The notes under the pieces: model-generated
The model's input: the letters and a program-made list of their open reading frames with translations, nothing else
What the model was told of the DNA's origin: nothing
The model's database searches: none
Assembly (NCBI GenBank): GCA_019359495.1
Contig: JAHHHF010000072.1
Coordinates: 1-64,000 of the forward strand
Length of the DNA stretch: 64,000 nt
Direction of reading: 5' to 3'
Source of the DNA: Goleter apudmare HA4340-LM2
GTDB taxonomy: Bacteria > Cyanobacteriota > Cyanobacteriia > Cyanobacteriales > Nostocaceae
Translations under genes and position numbers: made by a program
Shown here: one piece after another, positions 14,150 to 24,709 of the stretch
How positions within the stretch are numbered: the first letter of the stretch is position 1
Layout: each line of letters starts with the position of its first letter

Positions 14150-16354
14150 TTATTGTTCAAGTCGTTTAATACGGTTTAGTGCATTTTGATAGTCCTTTTC
14201 TTTGCCTTGCTGCTTATATAAATCAGCAGCTTTACGGAAATCTGCAATTGCTGTTTGTTTATTCTCTAAAGAACTGTAAATATTAGCTCGATTGTAGTAA
14301 GCATTTGCATAATTAGGATTAATTCTAATGGCTTGGTTGTAATCTGCGATCGCTGCTTGCTTATCTCCTATATCATTGTGAGTATTACCCCGGTTATAGT
14401 AAGCCAGTACATAGTTAGGATTAATTCTGATGGCTTGGTTATAATCTGCTAGTGCTGCTTGCTTATCCCCTAAAGCGCTACGGGCTATACCCCGGTTATT
14501 GTAAGCAGCTGCATAATTAGAATTAATTCTGATGGCTTGGTTATAATCTGCTAGTGCTGCTTGCCTATCTCCTAAATTACTGTGAGTTATACCCCGGTTA
14601 TTATAAGCTGCTGCATAGTTAGGATCAATTTTGATGGCTTGGTTATAATCTATAAGTGCTGCTTGTTCATCTCCTAAATCACTACGGACTACAGCCCGAT
14701 TATAGTAAGCTAGTGCATAGTTAGGATTAATTCTGATGGCTTGGTTGTAATCTGCGATCGCTGCTTGCTTATCTCCTAAATCACTATGAACTACACCCCG
14801 ATTGTAGTAAGCAATTGCAAGGTTAGGCTCAACTTTGATGGCTTGGTTATAATCTGCTAGTGCTGCTTGTTTATCTCCTAAATCGCTACGAATTACACCC
14901 CGTCGGATATAAGCGTTAACATAGCTAGGATCAATTTTAATAGCTTGGTTGTAGTCTGCAAGTGCTGCTTGCTTATCCCCTGAATCGCTACGAATTATCC
15001 CCCGATTATAGTAAGAAGCTACAAGGTTAGGATCAATTTTGATGGCTTGATTATAATCTGCAAGTGCTGCTTGTTTATCTCCTAAAGCACTGTGAGCATT
15101 ACCCCGGTTATTATAAGCTCTTGCATAGTTAGGATTAATTTTAATGGCTTGGTTATAATCTATAAGTGCTGCTTGTTTATCTCCCAAAGCATTGTGAGCA
15201 TCACCACGATTTTTATAGACTTCTGCAAGGTTAGAATTAATTCTGATGGCTTGATTATAATCTTTAAGAGCGCCGCGAAAGTCTTGTTTATCATATTTTT
15301 CTAGCCCTTGACGGTGATAAGTTTCAGCATTGTTATTCTGTACTTGAAAATAAACTATACCGCCACCTAATAATACAATTAATGGAAAAATTATAAAATA
15401 TCTAGGAATAGACTTCTTTTTACTACCAGAATTATTATTTTGCAGGGCTTGAGAAAGAGGTGAAGGCTCTGGTGATGTATTTAAATCTTGTAAAACTTCC
15501 TCTGCAGACTGATAACGCTGCTGATAATCTCCGTGCAGTAACTTGTCTAAAATTTGCCCCAATTCCTGACTTACTGGTTGTTGTAAATGCTGTCTCCAAT
15601 TAGCAACCCACCCATAACCTTGACTCTGCCAAAGTTCCCAAGGGTTAATTCCACTTAATAAATGAAAACAAGTTGCACCCAAACTATATAAATCGCTTGC
15701 GGGATAGGCTTCTCCTCCTTGCATTTGCTCTAATGGTGCATAACCAAAGGAACCAATTGTCGTTCCTTTTGTGGTCATTACTGTTTTTGTTAACTGTTTC
15801 GATGCCCCAAAGTCAATCAAAACAACTTTACCGTCACTACGCTGAATAATATTCTCTGGTTTTATATCTCTGTGAATCACTTGCTGTTGATGAACGACTT
15901 GGAGAATGTTTAACAAATCCTGCAATATATCTCGGATTTTTCCCTCGCTGAAAGTTCCATGCTGTTGTAATTCTTTTAATAAATTCTGTCCGTCGATAAA
16001 CTGCTGCACCAAATACAAGCGATGGTCTTCTTCAAAATACGCTAACAAGGTGGGAATTTGTGGGTATTCACCTAACTGTTCCAGTCGTCTTGCTTCTTGT
16101 TCAAATAATTCTGTGGCTTTTTGCAGTGCGCCTGTTCCTTTAACTTGTGGGGCAAATTGCTTAATGACGCATTTTTGATTCAATTTGTCAATATCCTCTG
16201 CCAAATAAGTTTTGCCAAATCCCCCACCACCCAAAGGTTTAATTGGGCGATAGCGGTTTCTCAGCACTACCAAAGGAACGCCGCAATTGGAGCAAAATTT
16301 TGTCCCATCAGGTACAGGCGGGTTGTGACAGCCTGGGTTGAGGCAACAGAGCAT
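14150..16354 (-). CDS. Zinc-ribbon Ser/Thr protein kinase with TPR repeats
   Basis: A kinase of 734 residues from the start MLCCLNPGCHNPPVPDG (an ATG at 16390 adds 12). The layout mirrors the WD40 kinase at 6205: zinc ribbon, kinase domain with GGGGFGKTYLA, HRDIKPENI and DFGASKQL, a short linker, one membrane helix (FIIFPLIVLLGGGIVYF), but then ten tandem 34-residue TPRs (consensus AALADYNQAI) plus a divergent eleventh. The kinase halves are clearly paralogous. A membrane-anchored kinase whose TPR part binds partner proteins is inferred. Substrates are unknown. Confidence 0.92.
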   Translation of the reverse strand: MLCCLNPGCHNPPVPDGTKFCSNCGVPLVVLRNRYRPIKPLGGGGFGKTYLAEDIDKLNQKCVIKQFAPQVKGTGALQKATELFEQEARRLEQLGEYPQIPTLLAYFEEDHRLYLVQQFIDGQNLLKELQQHGTFSEGKIRDILQDLLNILQVVHQQQVIHRDIKPENIIQRSDGKVVLIDFGASKQLTKTVMTTKGTTIGSFGYAPLEQMQGGEAYPASDLYSLGATCFHLLSGINPWELWQSQGYGWVANWRQHLQQPVSQELGQILDKLLHGDYQQRYQSAEEVLQDLNTSPEPSPLSQALQNNNSGSKKKSIPRYFIIFPLIVLLGGGIVYFQVQNNNAETYHRQGLEKYDKQDFRGALKDYNQAIRINSNLAEVYKNRGDAHNALGDKQAALIDYNQAIKINPNYARAYNNRGNAHSALGDKQAALADYNQAIKIDPNLVASYYNRGIIRSDSGDKQAALADYNQAIKIDPSYVNAYIRRGVIRSDLGDKQAALADYNQAIKVEPNLAIAYYNRGVVHSDLGDKQAAIADYNQAIRINPNYALAYYNRAVVRSDLGDEQAALIDYNQAIKIDPNYAAAYNNRGITHSNLGDRQAALADYNQAIRINSNYAAAYNNRGIARSALGDKQAALADYNQAIRINPNYVLAYYNRGNTHNDIGDKQAAIADYNQAIRINPNYANAYYNRANIYSSLENKQTAIADFRKAADLYKQQGKEKDYQNALNRIKRLEQ

Positions 16355-16515
16355 AACCGTGTATTTACTGCTAGATAAATTCATTATCATCTATCCAGCA
16401 AGATTTTTAAGTAACTTTACTGTTTTATTAAGGAAATAGCAATCAGGCATTTTGCTGACTGCTACTGACTGAATATGTTGTTGATGGAGTTATATGGCGA
16501 TCGCATCGCATTCTA

Positions 16516-17904
16516 TCAAATCAGATCCTCTAGTCCCTGTTGTAAATCATTTGTCAAATCAATCACCGCTTGTTTTGCTGCCAAGCGATTACCTTTATAA
16601 GTTGAGTAGCGGTCAGAAATAGATATTGGTTGACCTACAGTAATTTTTACTTTTTGCTTACCTAATTGCGGATGCTGTAAGGGGTTATTCCCCTGAATTC
16701 GAGTTACCATATCCTGTAGAAGTAAGGTAGTTTCAGCAAATCTTTCTACTGTGGGTTTTTCGCGGATATATTGACCAGAAACAGCAACGAAACTTTCTAC
16801 TAAGCGCATATGCCACATCCGGGAACTAGCTTCATCAGCAACACGATCGCCTAAAGCACGTTCTATAGAAGATAATGCTTTAATATCCTTAAAGTCTTCT
16901 CTAAATATATAATTCCAAGCAGCTTGCTCTACCCGCCGACAGCGATCATTTAATTGGCCTTTTGCGGGCAAGTCAAAATACTGCTCTGATATTTGTAACG
17001 CGACATTTAATAAAGCTTTTAACCGAGATGCAAGGGCTGCATTTCTATCATTTAATTCCTCGGATGTAGTTGGCTGTTCTATCAGCTTTTGGTGATAAAA
17101 TCGCGTATAAAATTTTTCCATCACTGACAGTAAATGTTCTGCCAAACTCAACAATCGGGGATAAAGTGACTCTAGGGAGGGATTACTATATCCGGCTGCA
17201 TCCACAGGTAAACCACTAGCCGCTTCTAATTCACTCAATAACTGCGCGATCGCATTCCAAGGCGCGTCCACATAACTATATTTAATCCCAACTGGTACAA
17301 TGAGTACCTGTTCAGAGCGTCCAGCCTTCTGCAAATCTTCAGCGCACCAAAAGCCTAATTGGGCGATTCCAGGTTCTAAAGGGCTGATAATCTCTGAAAG
17401 TCCATTGGTAGCACCTTCTGGCGCGGCGGCCATGGGAAATTTGCCGTTAGCAAACAAATCCCGCGCTGAACGCAACCCATTCCAGTCAGCTTTACCTCGC
17501 TGGATGGGTGTCCCACCTAATTGAGCAGCAACCCAACCTACGTGGGCACCAGCCCACAGAGGAATGCCGCGATCGTAGATAAAATGAGCATGAATCGGAG
17601 GTTTTAGTTTGATGTTCTGCTCTCGTGCTACCTTGGGCACAAGTTGGGAAAACAAATAGCCTAAGCAAAATGGGTCTTCAGTTTTGGGATGGCGAAATGC
17701 TAACATAAACCGGATTTTCCCTTCCTGAAACTGGCGATAGAGATCCGCTAATATTTCGACGTTATCAGCTTCAATTTGTGCGATCGCTGTTTGCCAGCTG
17801 ATATAACTCGGTAGTAACAAATGGACAAATCGTAGCAATAAAGGGTTAAATGTCGGTGGGATAAATTCTAAGGGTGGCTGTGCCTGATAACTTACATCTG
17901 ACAA
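16516..17904 (-). CDS. PlsC-like acyltransferase family protein
   Basis: A 462-residue protein resembling glycerol-phosphate acyltransferases of cyanobacteria. Visible elements are FMLAFRHPKTEDPFCLGYLF, with the HX4D-type HPKTED, then GAHVGWVAAQLGGTPIQRG and AAAPEGATNGLS, which corresponds to the EGT(R) block. The long C-terminal helical part is seen in the cyanobacterial form. It likely acylates a lyso-lipid at the membrane; acceptor unknown. It is divergent from proS, 206 bases away. Confidence 0.75.
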   Translation of the reverse strand: MSDVSYQAQPPLEFIPPTFNPLLLRFVHLLLPSYISWQTAIAQIEADNVEILADLYRQFQEGKIRFMLAFRHPKTEDPFCLGYLFSQLVPKVAREQNIKLKPPIHAHFIYDRGIPLWAGAHVGWVAAQLGGTPIQRGKADWNGLRSARDLFANGKFPMAAAPEGATNGLSEIISPLEPGIAQLGFWCAEDLQKAGRSEQVLIVPVGIKYSYVDAPWNAIAQLLSELEAASGLPVDAAGYSNPSLESLYPRLLSLAEHLLSVMEKFYTRFYHQKLIEQPTTSEELNDRNAALASRLKALLNVALQISEQYFDLPAKGQLNDRCRRVEQAAWNYIFREDFKDIKALSSIERALGDRVADEASSRMWHMRLVESFVAVSGQYIREKPTVERFAETTLLLQDMVTRIQGNNPLQHPQLGKQKVKITVGQPISISDRYSTYKGNRLAAKQAVIDLTNDLQQGLEDLI

Positions 17905-18110
17905 GGTAGTATTCTCCTAAAAGTAGCAATTAGATATTTGAAATTCAGTAAAATGCCAGGTGAATTACTTAGTTTTAATCAACTTATCTTCTCTTCCGGC
18001 TGGGGTTATAGTTCCCTGATTAGGGGAGAGGTCTGAAAAAATTACAGGTAATTTATGGGACATGATACAAGCGATTTAAAAAATTAGCGATGCAGGAAAG
18101 GGAATAAACG

Positions 18111-19925
18111 ATGCGACTGTCACAAATATTATTCGTCACACTCCGGGATGATCCAGCTGACGCTGAGATTCCTAGTCATAAATTGTTACTGCGTGCAGGT
18201 TATATTCGTCGCATCGGTAGCGGTATTTATGCTTATTTGCCCTTGATGTGGCGGGTATTGCAAAAAGTTTCCCAGATTGTGCGAGAAGAAATGAACGCCA
18301 CTGATGCTCAAGAATGTCTCCTACCCCAATTACAACCTGCTGACTTGTGGAAGGAATCGGGACGTTGGGATACTTACACCAAAGCTGAAGGGATTATGTT
18401 CTCCCTCATTGACCGCCGTGAGCAACAATTGGGCTTAGGACCCACTCATGAGGAAGTGATTACAGCGATCGCTCGTGATATGATTCGCTCCTATCGTCAG
18501 CTACCAATACACCTCTATCAAATTCAAACGAAGTTCCGCGATGAAATTCGCCCCCGTTTTGGTTTGATGCGGGGACGGGAATTCATTATGAAGGATGGTT
18601 ACTCATTCCATGTCGATGAAGAAAGTCTCAAAGCCACTTACCAAGATATGTACCAGGCTTACAGCAATATGCTAAAACGCTCTGGTTTAGCTTTCCGTGC
18701 TGTGGAAGCTGATTCTGGCGCTATTGGTGGTTCTGGTTCAACCGAATTTATGGTGCTGGCGGAAGCTGGCGAAGATGAGGTGCTTTACACCGAAGATGGC
18801 AAATACGCCGCCAATGTGGAAAAAGCGGTTTCTTTACCAGCAGATACCGAAATTTCACCGTTTACGACCTATGAAAAACGGGATACACCTGGAACAGAAA
18901 CGATTGAAACAGTTTGCCAATTCCTCAAATGTTCTCCCACTCAAGTGGTAAAGAACGTCCTTTACCAAACGGTTTATGACAACGGCATTACAGTACTCGT
19001 GCTGGTGAGTCTCCGGGGTGATCAAGAAGTCAATGAGGTCAAATTACAAAATGAATTGACCAAACTAGCTCCCCAGTACAGTGCTAAAACTATTATTGCT
19101 TTGAGCGTACCCAATGCTGAAGCGCAGCAAACATGGACAGCCAAATCTCTACCTTTAGGCTACATTGCCCCTGATCTTGGCGATGAGTATATCAGTAGTA
19201 GTAAACAGGTGCATCCCCAGTTTGTCCGTTTGTTAGATCAAACAGCCGTTGATTTAAAGAACTTCGTCACAGGTGCCAATGAAACTGGTTTTCACGTAGT
19301 TGGTGCTAACTGGAATGAGCAATTTAAAATACCAAACTTGGTAGTAGATATCCGCAAAGCCAGACCAGGCGATCGCGCGCTTCATAACCCAGAACAAACC
19401 TTAAAAAGTGCCCGTGGGATTGAAGTCGGACATATTTTTCAATTAGGGACAAAATATTCTGTGGCAATGGGTGCAAATTATACCAATGAGCAAGGGGAAG
19501 AAAAACCTTTATTTATGGGCTGTTATGGTGTAGGCGTGTCCCGATTAGCACAGTCAGCTGTAGAGCAATCCTACGATAAAGACGGCATTATCTGGCCTGT
19601 AGCGATCGCACCCTACCACGCGATCATCACAATTCCTAACATTAACGATGCCCAACAAGTAGAAGTGGCCCAAAAGCTTTACACTGAACTCAATCAAGCC
19701 GGAATCGAAACCTTACTCGATGACCGGGATGAACGAGCAGGTGTGAAATTCAAAGATGCTGACTTGATTGGCATTCCTTACAGAATTGTCACCGGACGAG
19801 CGATCGCTAATGGTAAAGTCGAAGTCGTGGAAAGAGCAACCCGGAAATCCCAAGAAATTGTCATTGAGGATGTTGTCACTACACTCAAACAGTGGATTAT
19901 GGCGGCGATAGAGGTTAAAAATTAA
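18111..19925 (+). CDS. proS: Prolyl-tRNA synthetase
   Basis: A 604-residue bacterial-type ProRS. Class II motifs are clear: motif 1 region with [15 protein letters not shown], motif 2 with [19 protein letters not shown], and motif 3 with [17 protein letters not shown]. An editing (INS) domain lies between motifs 2 and 3 (about 230-390). The C-terminal anticodon-binding domain starts around residue 500. A purine-rich stretch AGGAAAGGG precedes the ATG. Charges tRNA-Pro with proline. Confidence 0.96.
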   Translation: MRLSQILFVTLRDDPADAEIPSHKLLLRAGYIRRIGSGIYAYLPLMWRVLQKVSQIVREEMNATDAQECLLPQLQPADLWKESGRWDTYTKAEGIMFSLIDRREQQLGLGPTHEEVITAIARDMIRSYRQLPIHLYQIQTKFRDEIRPRFGLMRGREFIMKDGYSFHVDEESLKATYQDMYQAYSNMLKRSGLAFRAVEADSGAIGGSGSTEFMVLAEAGEDEVLYTEDGKYAANVEKAVSLPADTEISPFTTYEKRDTPGTETIETVCQFLKCSPTQVVKNVLYQTVYDNGITVLVLVSLRGDQEVNEVKLQNELTKLAPQYSAKTIIALSVPNAEAQQTWTAKSLPLGYIAPDLGDEYISSSKQVHPQFVRLLDQTAVDLKNFVTGANETGFHVVGANWNEQFKIPNLVVDIRKARPGDRALHNPEQTLKSARGIEVGHIFQLGTKYSVAMGANYTNEQGEEKPLFMGCYGVGVSRLAQSAVEQSYDKDGIIWPVAIAPYHAIITIPNINDAQQVEVAQKLYTELNQAGIETLLDDRDERAGVKFKDADLIGIPYRIVTGRAIANGKVEVVERATRKSQEIVIEDVVTTLKQWIMAAIEVKN

Positions 19926-20259
19926 ATCTATAGGGGCGTGGAGGTGAAGGCAGAAATTCGTAGAGAATAAAAAACTTAACTCGCCTTTTTCCGAATTCCC
20001 CTCCATATCTCTTGATGTTGTAAATATAATCTTCAAATCTCTCAAGTTCAAGACTGAATTTACATCATTTGAAAGGTGACGAACTACAAGTACAAATTCT
20101 AAAATTGGAGATGTACTCCGCAAAATTCAGAAATAGCTGCGTATTTGACGAATAGAGCCATCCTCTAGGTTTTGGGAAACTCTGCGGTTTTCAGTATCGT
20201 CCTTAACCAGGCTGCTCTTCACAATCACGACTATCTCAGCCCTCAGGAAGGTTTAGAAA
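19926..20259. other. Intergenic region between proS and the GerMN gene
   Basis: About 330 bases with no recognisable gene or strong structure. A minus-strand open frame (19713-20123) crosses here but mostly shadows the 3' end of proS. Confidence 0.5.
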
Positions 20260-20871
20260 ATGAAAGACCAACAAGGATCTAACCGTATTTCATCAGGTGT
20301 AGTAGCAAGTGTCGCAGCTGCGGTAGTTGCAGTCGGTGGTGGCGTGGCTTGGCTAACTTGGCAATCTAGCAATTCTCCCACCCCCTCAAGCCCCACTAAC
20401 ACCATCAGGCAACCGGGTAATTCTACACAAGCCCAGCCGGGTAATGAAAGAAAAGCCGATGTTTATTGGCTCAAACCAACCGACAAGAGTTTTAATTTAG
20501 TTCCCCAGCCCATTCAAGTAGCGGCTACTCAACCCAATCAAGTTTTAGAAAAGGCTTTTGAAAATTTATTAGCAGGCCCCACAGAAGGCTCAGACTCCAC
20601 TACCATTCCCCAAGGAACTAAACTCCTAGGGCTAAAAGCGGAAAACGATGAAGTTCGCGTTAATTTATCTGAAGAATTTACCAGTGGGGGCGGTAGCAGC
20701 TCCATGATGGGGCGCATAGGGCAAGTTGTCTACACCGCTACCAGTCTGAATGAAAATGCCAAAGTATACATTGATGTTGACGGCAAACCCTTGGCTATTT
20801 TAGGTGGTGAAGGTGTGGAGTTAGAGCAGCCGCTAACTCGTCAGACCTTTAAGCAAAATTATCCGCTTTAG
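20260..20871 (+). CDS. GerMN domain protein
   Basis: A 203-residue exported or membrane-anchored protein. An N-terminal hydrophobic stretch (about 11-34, VVASVAAAVVAVGGGVAWL) is followed by a Ser/Thr/Pro/Asn-rich linker and a GerMN domain (VYWLKPTDKSF, AFENLLAGPTEGSD, VRVNLSEEFTSGGG). GerMN domains occur in spore germination and cell-envelope proteins; the cyanobacterial role is unknown. An upstream AGGAAGG (about 20245-20251) supports the ATG. Confidence 0.85.
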   Translation: MKDQQGSNRISSGVVASVAAAVVAVGGGVAWLTWQSSNSPTPSSPTNTIRQPGNSTQAQPGNERKADVYWLKPTDKSFNLVPQPIQVAATQPNQVLEKAFENLLAGPTEGSDSTTIPQGTKLLGLKAENDEVRVNLSEEFTSGGGSSSMMGRIGQVVYTATSLNENAKVYIDVDGKPLAILGGEGVELEQPLTRQTFKQNYPL

Positions 20872-20890
20872 TCATTAGTCATCAGTCATT
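20870..20890. repeat. Heptameric STRR (AGTCATT type)
   Basis: Three heptamers (AGTCATT, AGTCATC, AGTCATT) starting at the stop codon of the GerMN gene. Confidence 0.65.
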
Positions 20891-20978
20891 GGCAACACAA
20901 GCTAAACCACATTTAATTTTTTTAGAGTGCATTGGGACAGTCAAGCATTCCAAACAACAAACAACTAATGACACCGAC

Positions 20979-21326
20979 TTAATTTTTTGTATTTAAAACG
21001 CGAAAGTGTCGGGCTTGCTGTTCTAACCTAGTAGCAAGGCGATCGCAAACCCGATTACACAATTCAAAAATCATTTCGTCTTCCACGCGGTAATAGGCAC
21101 AGGTTCCTTCACTGCGGCGGCTAAGGATGCCTGCTTGCCACATAACCTTCAGGTGTTTTGAGACATTGGCTTGCGAAGTCTGTGTTGCCTCTACCAACTC
21201 TTGTACGCATTTTTCCTCATCCCGTAGTAAGTGTAAGAGCCGCAGACGCATCGGCTCACTTAACAGGCTAAAGTATTCAGCTACTTGTTGCACTACTTCT
21301 GGTGGTACAGGCAACGTTTGTTTCAT
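20979..21326 (-). CDS. ArsR/SmtB-type transcriptional regulator
   Basis: A 115-residue winged-helix repressor. SEPMRLRLLHLLRDEEKCVQEL leads into the HTH helix QTSQANVSKHLKVMWQAGIL and the wing RRSEGTCAYYRVED. The SmtB-type ELCVCDL motif is only partly present (one Cys in EKCVQEL), and the C-terminal helix has CNRVCDRL instead of the zinc-binding D/H pattern, so the effector is uncertain (metal, thiol or redox). It lies downstream of efp and accB on the same strand, 61 bases after accB. Confidence 0.88.
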   Translation of the reverse strand: MKQTLPVPPEVVQQVAEYFSLLSEPMRLRLLHLLRDEEKCVQELVEATQTSQANVSKHLKVMWQAGILSRRSEGTCAYYRVEDEMIFELCNRVCDRLATRLEQQARHFRVLNTKN

Positions 21327-21387
21327 CAGGATTGACCCGCAAGAACTGAAGTTTTAACAATGACTCATGTCTTATATAGATTAATAC

Positions 21388-21945
21388 TTAATCAGGGTTA
21401 ATTCGCATCAAAGGCTGATTATATTCCACAGGTTCGCCATTTTGGAGCAGAATCTCCATGACTTGTCCAGATACATCAGCTTCAATTTCATTCATCAGCT
21501 TCATTGCTTCAATGATACAGACTGTTTGACCTTTACGGACGCGATCGCCTACTTCTACAAATGGTGTCTCCCCCGGTGCAGGCGCACGATAAAAAGTTCC
21601 CACCATCGGGGAAGGCACTTCCACCAACCTCTGGTCAATCATTGAGGTGGTATTCACAGATAATTGCACACCAGACCCAGTTGCAGCATTATCTGAGACG
21701 CGATTTGTTCCTACCTCCGTAGTCGGAGCTGATCCTATTTGGGTTCCAATGGGTGAAACCGATGTCAATCCCGAACCAACCACACCACCTAATGCCGTTT
21801 GACTAACCGACACCACATGATTGCTGAAACTCACAGCTTTCCGTACTGTGAGTTCAAAGTCTTCGCTTTTGAGCGTGACTTCAGCAATATCTGTTTGTGC
21901 AATAGTTGCTAGCAGCTGGCGGATTTCATTAAAGTCCAATGGCAC
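21388..21945 (-). CDS. accB: Biotin carboxyl carrier protein of acetyl-CoA carboxylase
   Basis: A 185-residue BCCP. The C-terminal biotinyl domain has the biotin-accepting lysine in [12 protein letters not shown]; the middle is a flexible Ser/Thr/Val-rich linker; the N-terminus ([18 protein letters not shown]) is typical. It carries the carboxyl group in the first step of fatty acid synthesis. It lies 107 bases after efp on the same strand, the usual efp-accB arrangement of cyanobacteria. Confidence 0.96.
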   Translation of the reverse strand: MPLDFNEIRQLLATIAQTDIAEVTLKSEDFELTVRKAVSFSNHVVSVSQTALGGVVGSGLTSVSPIGTQIGSAPTTEVGTNRVSDNAATGSGVQLSVNTTSMIDQRLVEVPSPMVGTFYRAPAPGETPFVEVGDRVRKGQTVCIIEAMKLMNEIEADVSGQVMEILLQNGEPVEYNQPLMRINPD

Positions 21946-22052
21946 AGTTTTTATTACCTCAACCTGTCCGTAAACAAGAATTTATCAGTGTGGCAGGGAT
22001 TTAATCCCTTTCAAGGGATTGAATGCGATGCATTTTAAGGTGAAGATAAAAA

Positions 22053-22610
22053 CTATTCCCTGCTGATATATTTATCTTCTTGAGTATCAATTCGGATGCG
22101 CTCTCCTTGGGTGATAAACAAGGGAACCATGATCACTGCACCAGTTTCCAGAGTGGCAGGTTTAGAGCCACCTGTGGCAGTATCACCTTTTATACCTGGA
22201 TCGGTTTGTACAACTTCTAAGGTCACAGATTTAGGTAATTCTACTCCTAGCACCTGGTCATCCCAACGGATCACCTCAGCTTCCATACCTTCTTTGAGGT
22301 ATTTTACGCGATCGCCAATTTGCGCCGCGCTCAATCTGCTTTCTTCATAAGTTTCCATATCCATAAAGACGAACTCATCGCCCTCTTTATAGGTATGTTG
22401 CATCGTACTTTTTTCTAAATTGGCTTGTGGTACACTTTCCCCTGCGCGGAAAGTTCTTTCTAGTTGCTTCCCTGTTTGGACATTTTTCAGTGTTGTTCGC
22501 ACAAAGGCCGAGCCTTTGCCTGGCTTAACGTGGAGAAAATCAACCACTCGCCATACAGAACCATCTAGAACAATTGAAACACCGGGTCGAAAGTCGTTAC
22601 TGGAGATCAT
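22053..22610 (-). CDS. efp: Translation elongation factor P
   Basis: A 185-residue EF-P of full length. The N-terminal KOW-like domain has [19 protein letters not shown] with the modifiable loop residue; OB domains follow, ending [16 protein letters not shown]. It relieves ribosome stalling at polyproline, relevant here because the kinase at 6205 has a polyproline linker. First gene of the efp-accB unit. Confidence 0.96.
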   Translation of the reverse strand: MISSNDFRPGVSIVLDGSVWRVVDFLHVKPGKGSAFVRTTLKNVQTGKQLERTFRAGESVPQANLEKSTMQHTYKEGDEFVFMDMETYEESRLSAAQIGDRVKYLKEGMEAEVIRWDDQVLGVELPKSVTLEVVQTDPGIKGDTATGGSKPATLETGAVIMVPLFITQGERIRIDTQEDKYISRE

Positions 22611-22814
22611 GCAGCTTTCAAGTTTTGGAAGACAATCGGCATTTATTGTACCTTTCCATAGGAGTCATTGGGCATTTTTCACAAGAGAAGAGGGAACAGG
22701 GAACAGGCAATAGTTAAAGAGTTATCCGTGATTTCTCCCTCGTCTCCCCATACCCAATGCCCAATGCCCAATTCCCTGCGGGCTGAGCGCAGTCGAAGCC
22801 CATACTGTGAGAAG

Positions 22815-23975
22815 ATGATTCATGGGTTACGTCCAGTCAAAAATTTGATGCTGCATTTGAGCCATCCCATGTTTAACCTGTTCAAATCCTGGCTGAATCA
22901 CAGCCTCATCGTAATACTGCTAATAACAGTATTTTTAGGCATAAGTATAGCTGGGTGGACTCCCTCTAGTAGCGCCGCCCTGCCATCTGGGAATGCAATT
23001 ACTGACGGCAGAGCGCTGTTGCGGTATGCACTCCCGATAGACAATAAACCCGTACGCAAACTCCAAGCCAGTTTAGAAGATATCTCCAACCAACTGCGGG
23101 CCAATCGGCGGTGGGGTGCTATCTCTAAAGACCTCAGCAACGCATCGAGAGTTCTTGATCAACCCTCCCAAATCCTAGCAAGCGTTCCCGCAGAACGCCA
23201 ACCCCAAGCGGAAGCTTGGATTGCCGAGTTGAAATCTGGCGTGGATAAAATGCAAGAATTGGTGACGGTCAGAGATAAGGAAAAAATTAAATCAGAACGA
23301 AATAAACTGCTGGATATTGTCACCCAGTTGGAAGAGGCAATGGTGAAGAAATTCCCCTTTGAAGTGCCTGCTGAGTATAGTAACTTACCCCAACTTAAAG
23401 GCCATGCCACAGTGGCAATCAAAACCAACAAAGGCGACCTAACTCTTGTGGTAGATGGTTACAGTGCTCCTGTGACGGCTGGTAATTTTGTTGATTTAGT
23501 GCAACGTGGTTTTTATAACGGTTTAGAATTCACCCGTTCAGAAGAATCTTACTTTTTGCAAACTGGTGATCCTCCAGGGAAAGATGTGGGATTTGTTGAT
23601 CCTAATACTGGCAAATACCGCGCCATTCCTTTAGAAATCCTCGTCGAAGGTGACAAAGCACCTACCTACGGCATTACTCTAGAAGAAGCTGGACGTTATA
23701 TCGATATGCCAGTTTTACCTTTCTCTTCCTTTGGTGCAGTCGTCATGGCTCGTCCAGAAGGTGAAGTGAATGGTGGTTCTTCACAATTCTTCTTCTTTCT
23801 GTTTGAACCAGAACTTACCCCAGCCGGACGCAACCTGTTAGATGGTCGTTATGCTGTTTTTGGCTATCTCACCCAGGGACAAGACGTTTTAGATACACTA
23901 AAGGCGGGTGACAAAATTGAATCAGCAACCGTCATCCAGGGCATCGAAAATTTAGTAGAGCCACAAGCAGCCTGA
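22815..23975 (+). CDS. Cyclophilin-type peptidyl-prolyl isomerase, lumenal TLP38-like
   Basis: A cyclophilin-type protein of about 386 residues from the ATG at 22815, which follows GAGAAG; an ATG at 22869 is also possible. A hydrophobic segment (SLIVILLITVFLGISIAGW) acts as signal or anchor. A helical domain (about 60-190, GRALLRYALPIDNKPVRKLQ) precedes the cyclophilin domain, whose features include AGNFVDLVQRGFYNGLEF and GGSSQFFFFLFEPELTP. This architecture matches cyanobacterial and chloroplast lumenal TLP38/PsbQ-like cyclophilins. Residues read upstream of 22815 derive from repeat-like DNA. Confidence 0.88.
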   Translation: MIHGLRPVKNLMLHLSHPMFNLFKSWLNHSLIVILLITVFLGISIAGWTPSSSAALPSGNAITDGRALLRYALPIDNKPVRKLQASLEDISNQLRANRRWGAISKDLSNASRVLDQPSQILASVPAERQPQAEAWIAELKSGVDKMQELVTVRDKEKIKSERNKLLDIVTQLEEAMVKKFPFEVPAEYSNLPQLKGHATVAIKTNKGDLTLVVDGYSAPVTAGNFVDLVQRGFYNGLEFTRSEESYFLQTGDPPGKDVGFVDPNTGKYRAIPLEILVEGDKAPTYGITLEEAGRYIDMPVLPFSSFGAVVMARPEGEVNGGSSQFFFFLFEPELTPAGRNLLDGRYAVFGYLTQGQDVLDTLKAGDKIESATVIQGIENLVEPQAA

Positions 23976-23987
23976 GCAAGACAGTTT

Positions 23988-24033
23988 GTAGTAAGCACTT
24001 TAGTGCTGATTTCAGCCTGAAAACGCTTACTAC
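23988..24033. repeat. Inverted repeat downstream of the cyclophilin gene
   Basis: GTAGTAAGC (23988-23996) and GCTTACTAC (24025-24033) are perfect inverted repeats, with an inner ACTTTAGTGCT palindrome. It belongs to the same style of intergenic element as 40703-40783. It may also serve as a bidirectional terminator between the converging genes. Confidence 0.6.
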
Positions 24034-24049
24034 GAACACAGCGATCGCT

Positions 24050-24622
24050 TTAACTCAGATTACCTGCTCTTAATACTTGATCAACAGTAATGATTATTTC
24101 TGGAAAAGTCCGCGATATAATTTGTTGACTATCAGTAAAAAATACTTCTTCGTATAGTCCTTCTTCTAGTAATAACACTGAAATTTTATTTGTCAGTGGG
24201 TCTACAATCCAATACTCAGGAACTTCCAAAGCTGCATATTCAGAGCGCTGATAGCGGTAGTCCCGTTTCACAGAATCTGGACTGACAACCTCGACAATTA
24301 TTAACGGCGCTGTCTGAAATACTGCTGACACCTTCCTCAACTCTTTTGCTTGTTCCAGTGTCACTACACACAAGTCGGTTAACCTAGATTTATTCCGCCC
24401 CGTTCTCACTCCACTTTCCCGAAAACACAGCCAAGGTAAATTTAACCGTTTGATTTCTGCATCCAGTAATTGCTCAAGCCATTTGGCAATTAAGAAATGC
24501 TCAATTGTTGGTGGATTCATGAGTTCTAATTTTCCATCCACCAGTTCATAATGAAACCCCGTACCATCATCATAGGTCAAATACTCCTCAAACGTGATAC
24601 TAGTTACTGGTGTAGTGACCAT
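24050..24622 (-). CDS. Uma2 family protein
   Basis: A 190-residue Uma2 protein: SITFEEYLTYDDGTGFHYEL, then VDGKLELMNPPTIEH, IIVEVVSPDSVKRDYRYQR and VPEYWIVDPL. The acidic residues of the PD-(D/E)XK core are present. It converges with the cyclophilin gene and is divergent from thiL, 87 bases away. Function unknown. Confidence 0.9.
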   Translation of the reverse strand: MVTTPVTSITFEEYLTYDDGTGFHYELVDGKLELMNPPTIEHFLIAKWLEQLLDAEIKRLNLPWLCFRESGVRTGRNKSRLTDLCVVTLEQAKELRKVSAVFQTAPLIIVEVVSPDSVKRDYRYQRSEYAALEVPEYWIVDPLTNKISVLLLEEGLYEEVFFTDSQQIISRTFPEIIITVDQVLRAGNLS

Positions 24623-24709
24623 CCCAACTAACTCCTAGACGATACTTTTATCCTAACTCCAGTCAGTCCTGAGTCCAAAGTCCAGAGCAATCAAACTGAC
24701 CCGTAACCA

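Noticed and set aside
19713-20123. 136-codon minus-strand frame at the proS 3' end
   Set aside because: Mostly antisense to proS, with no known domain.
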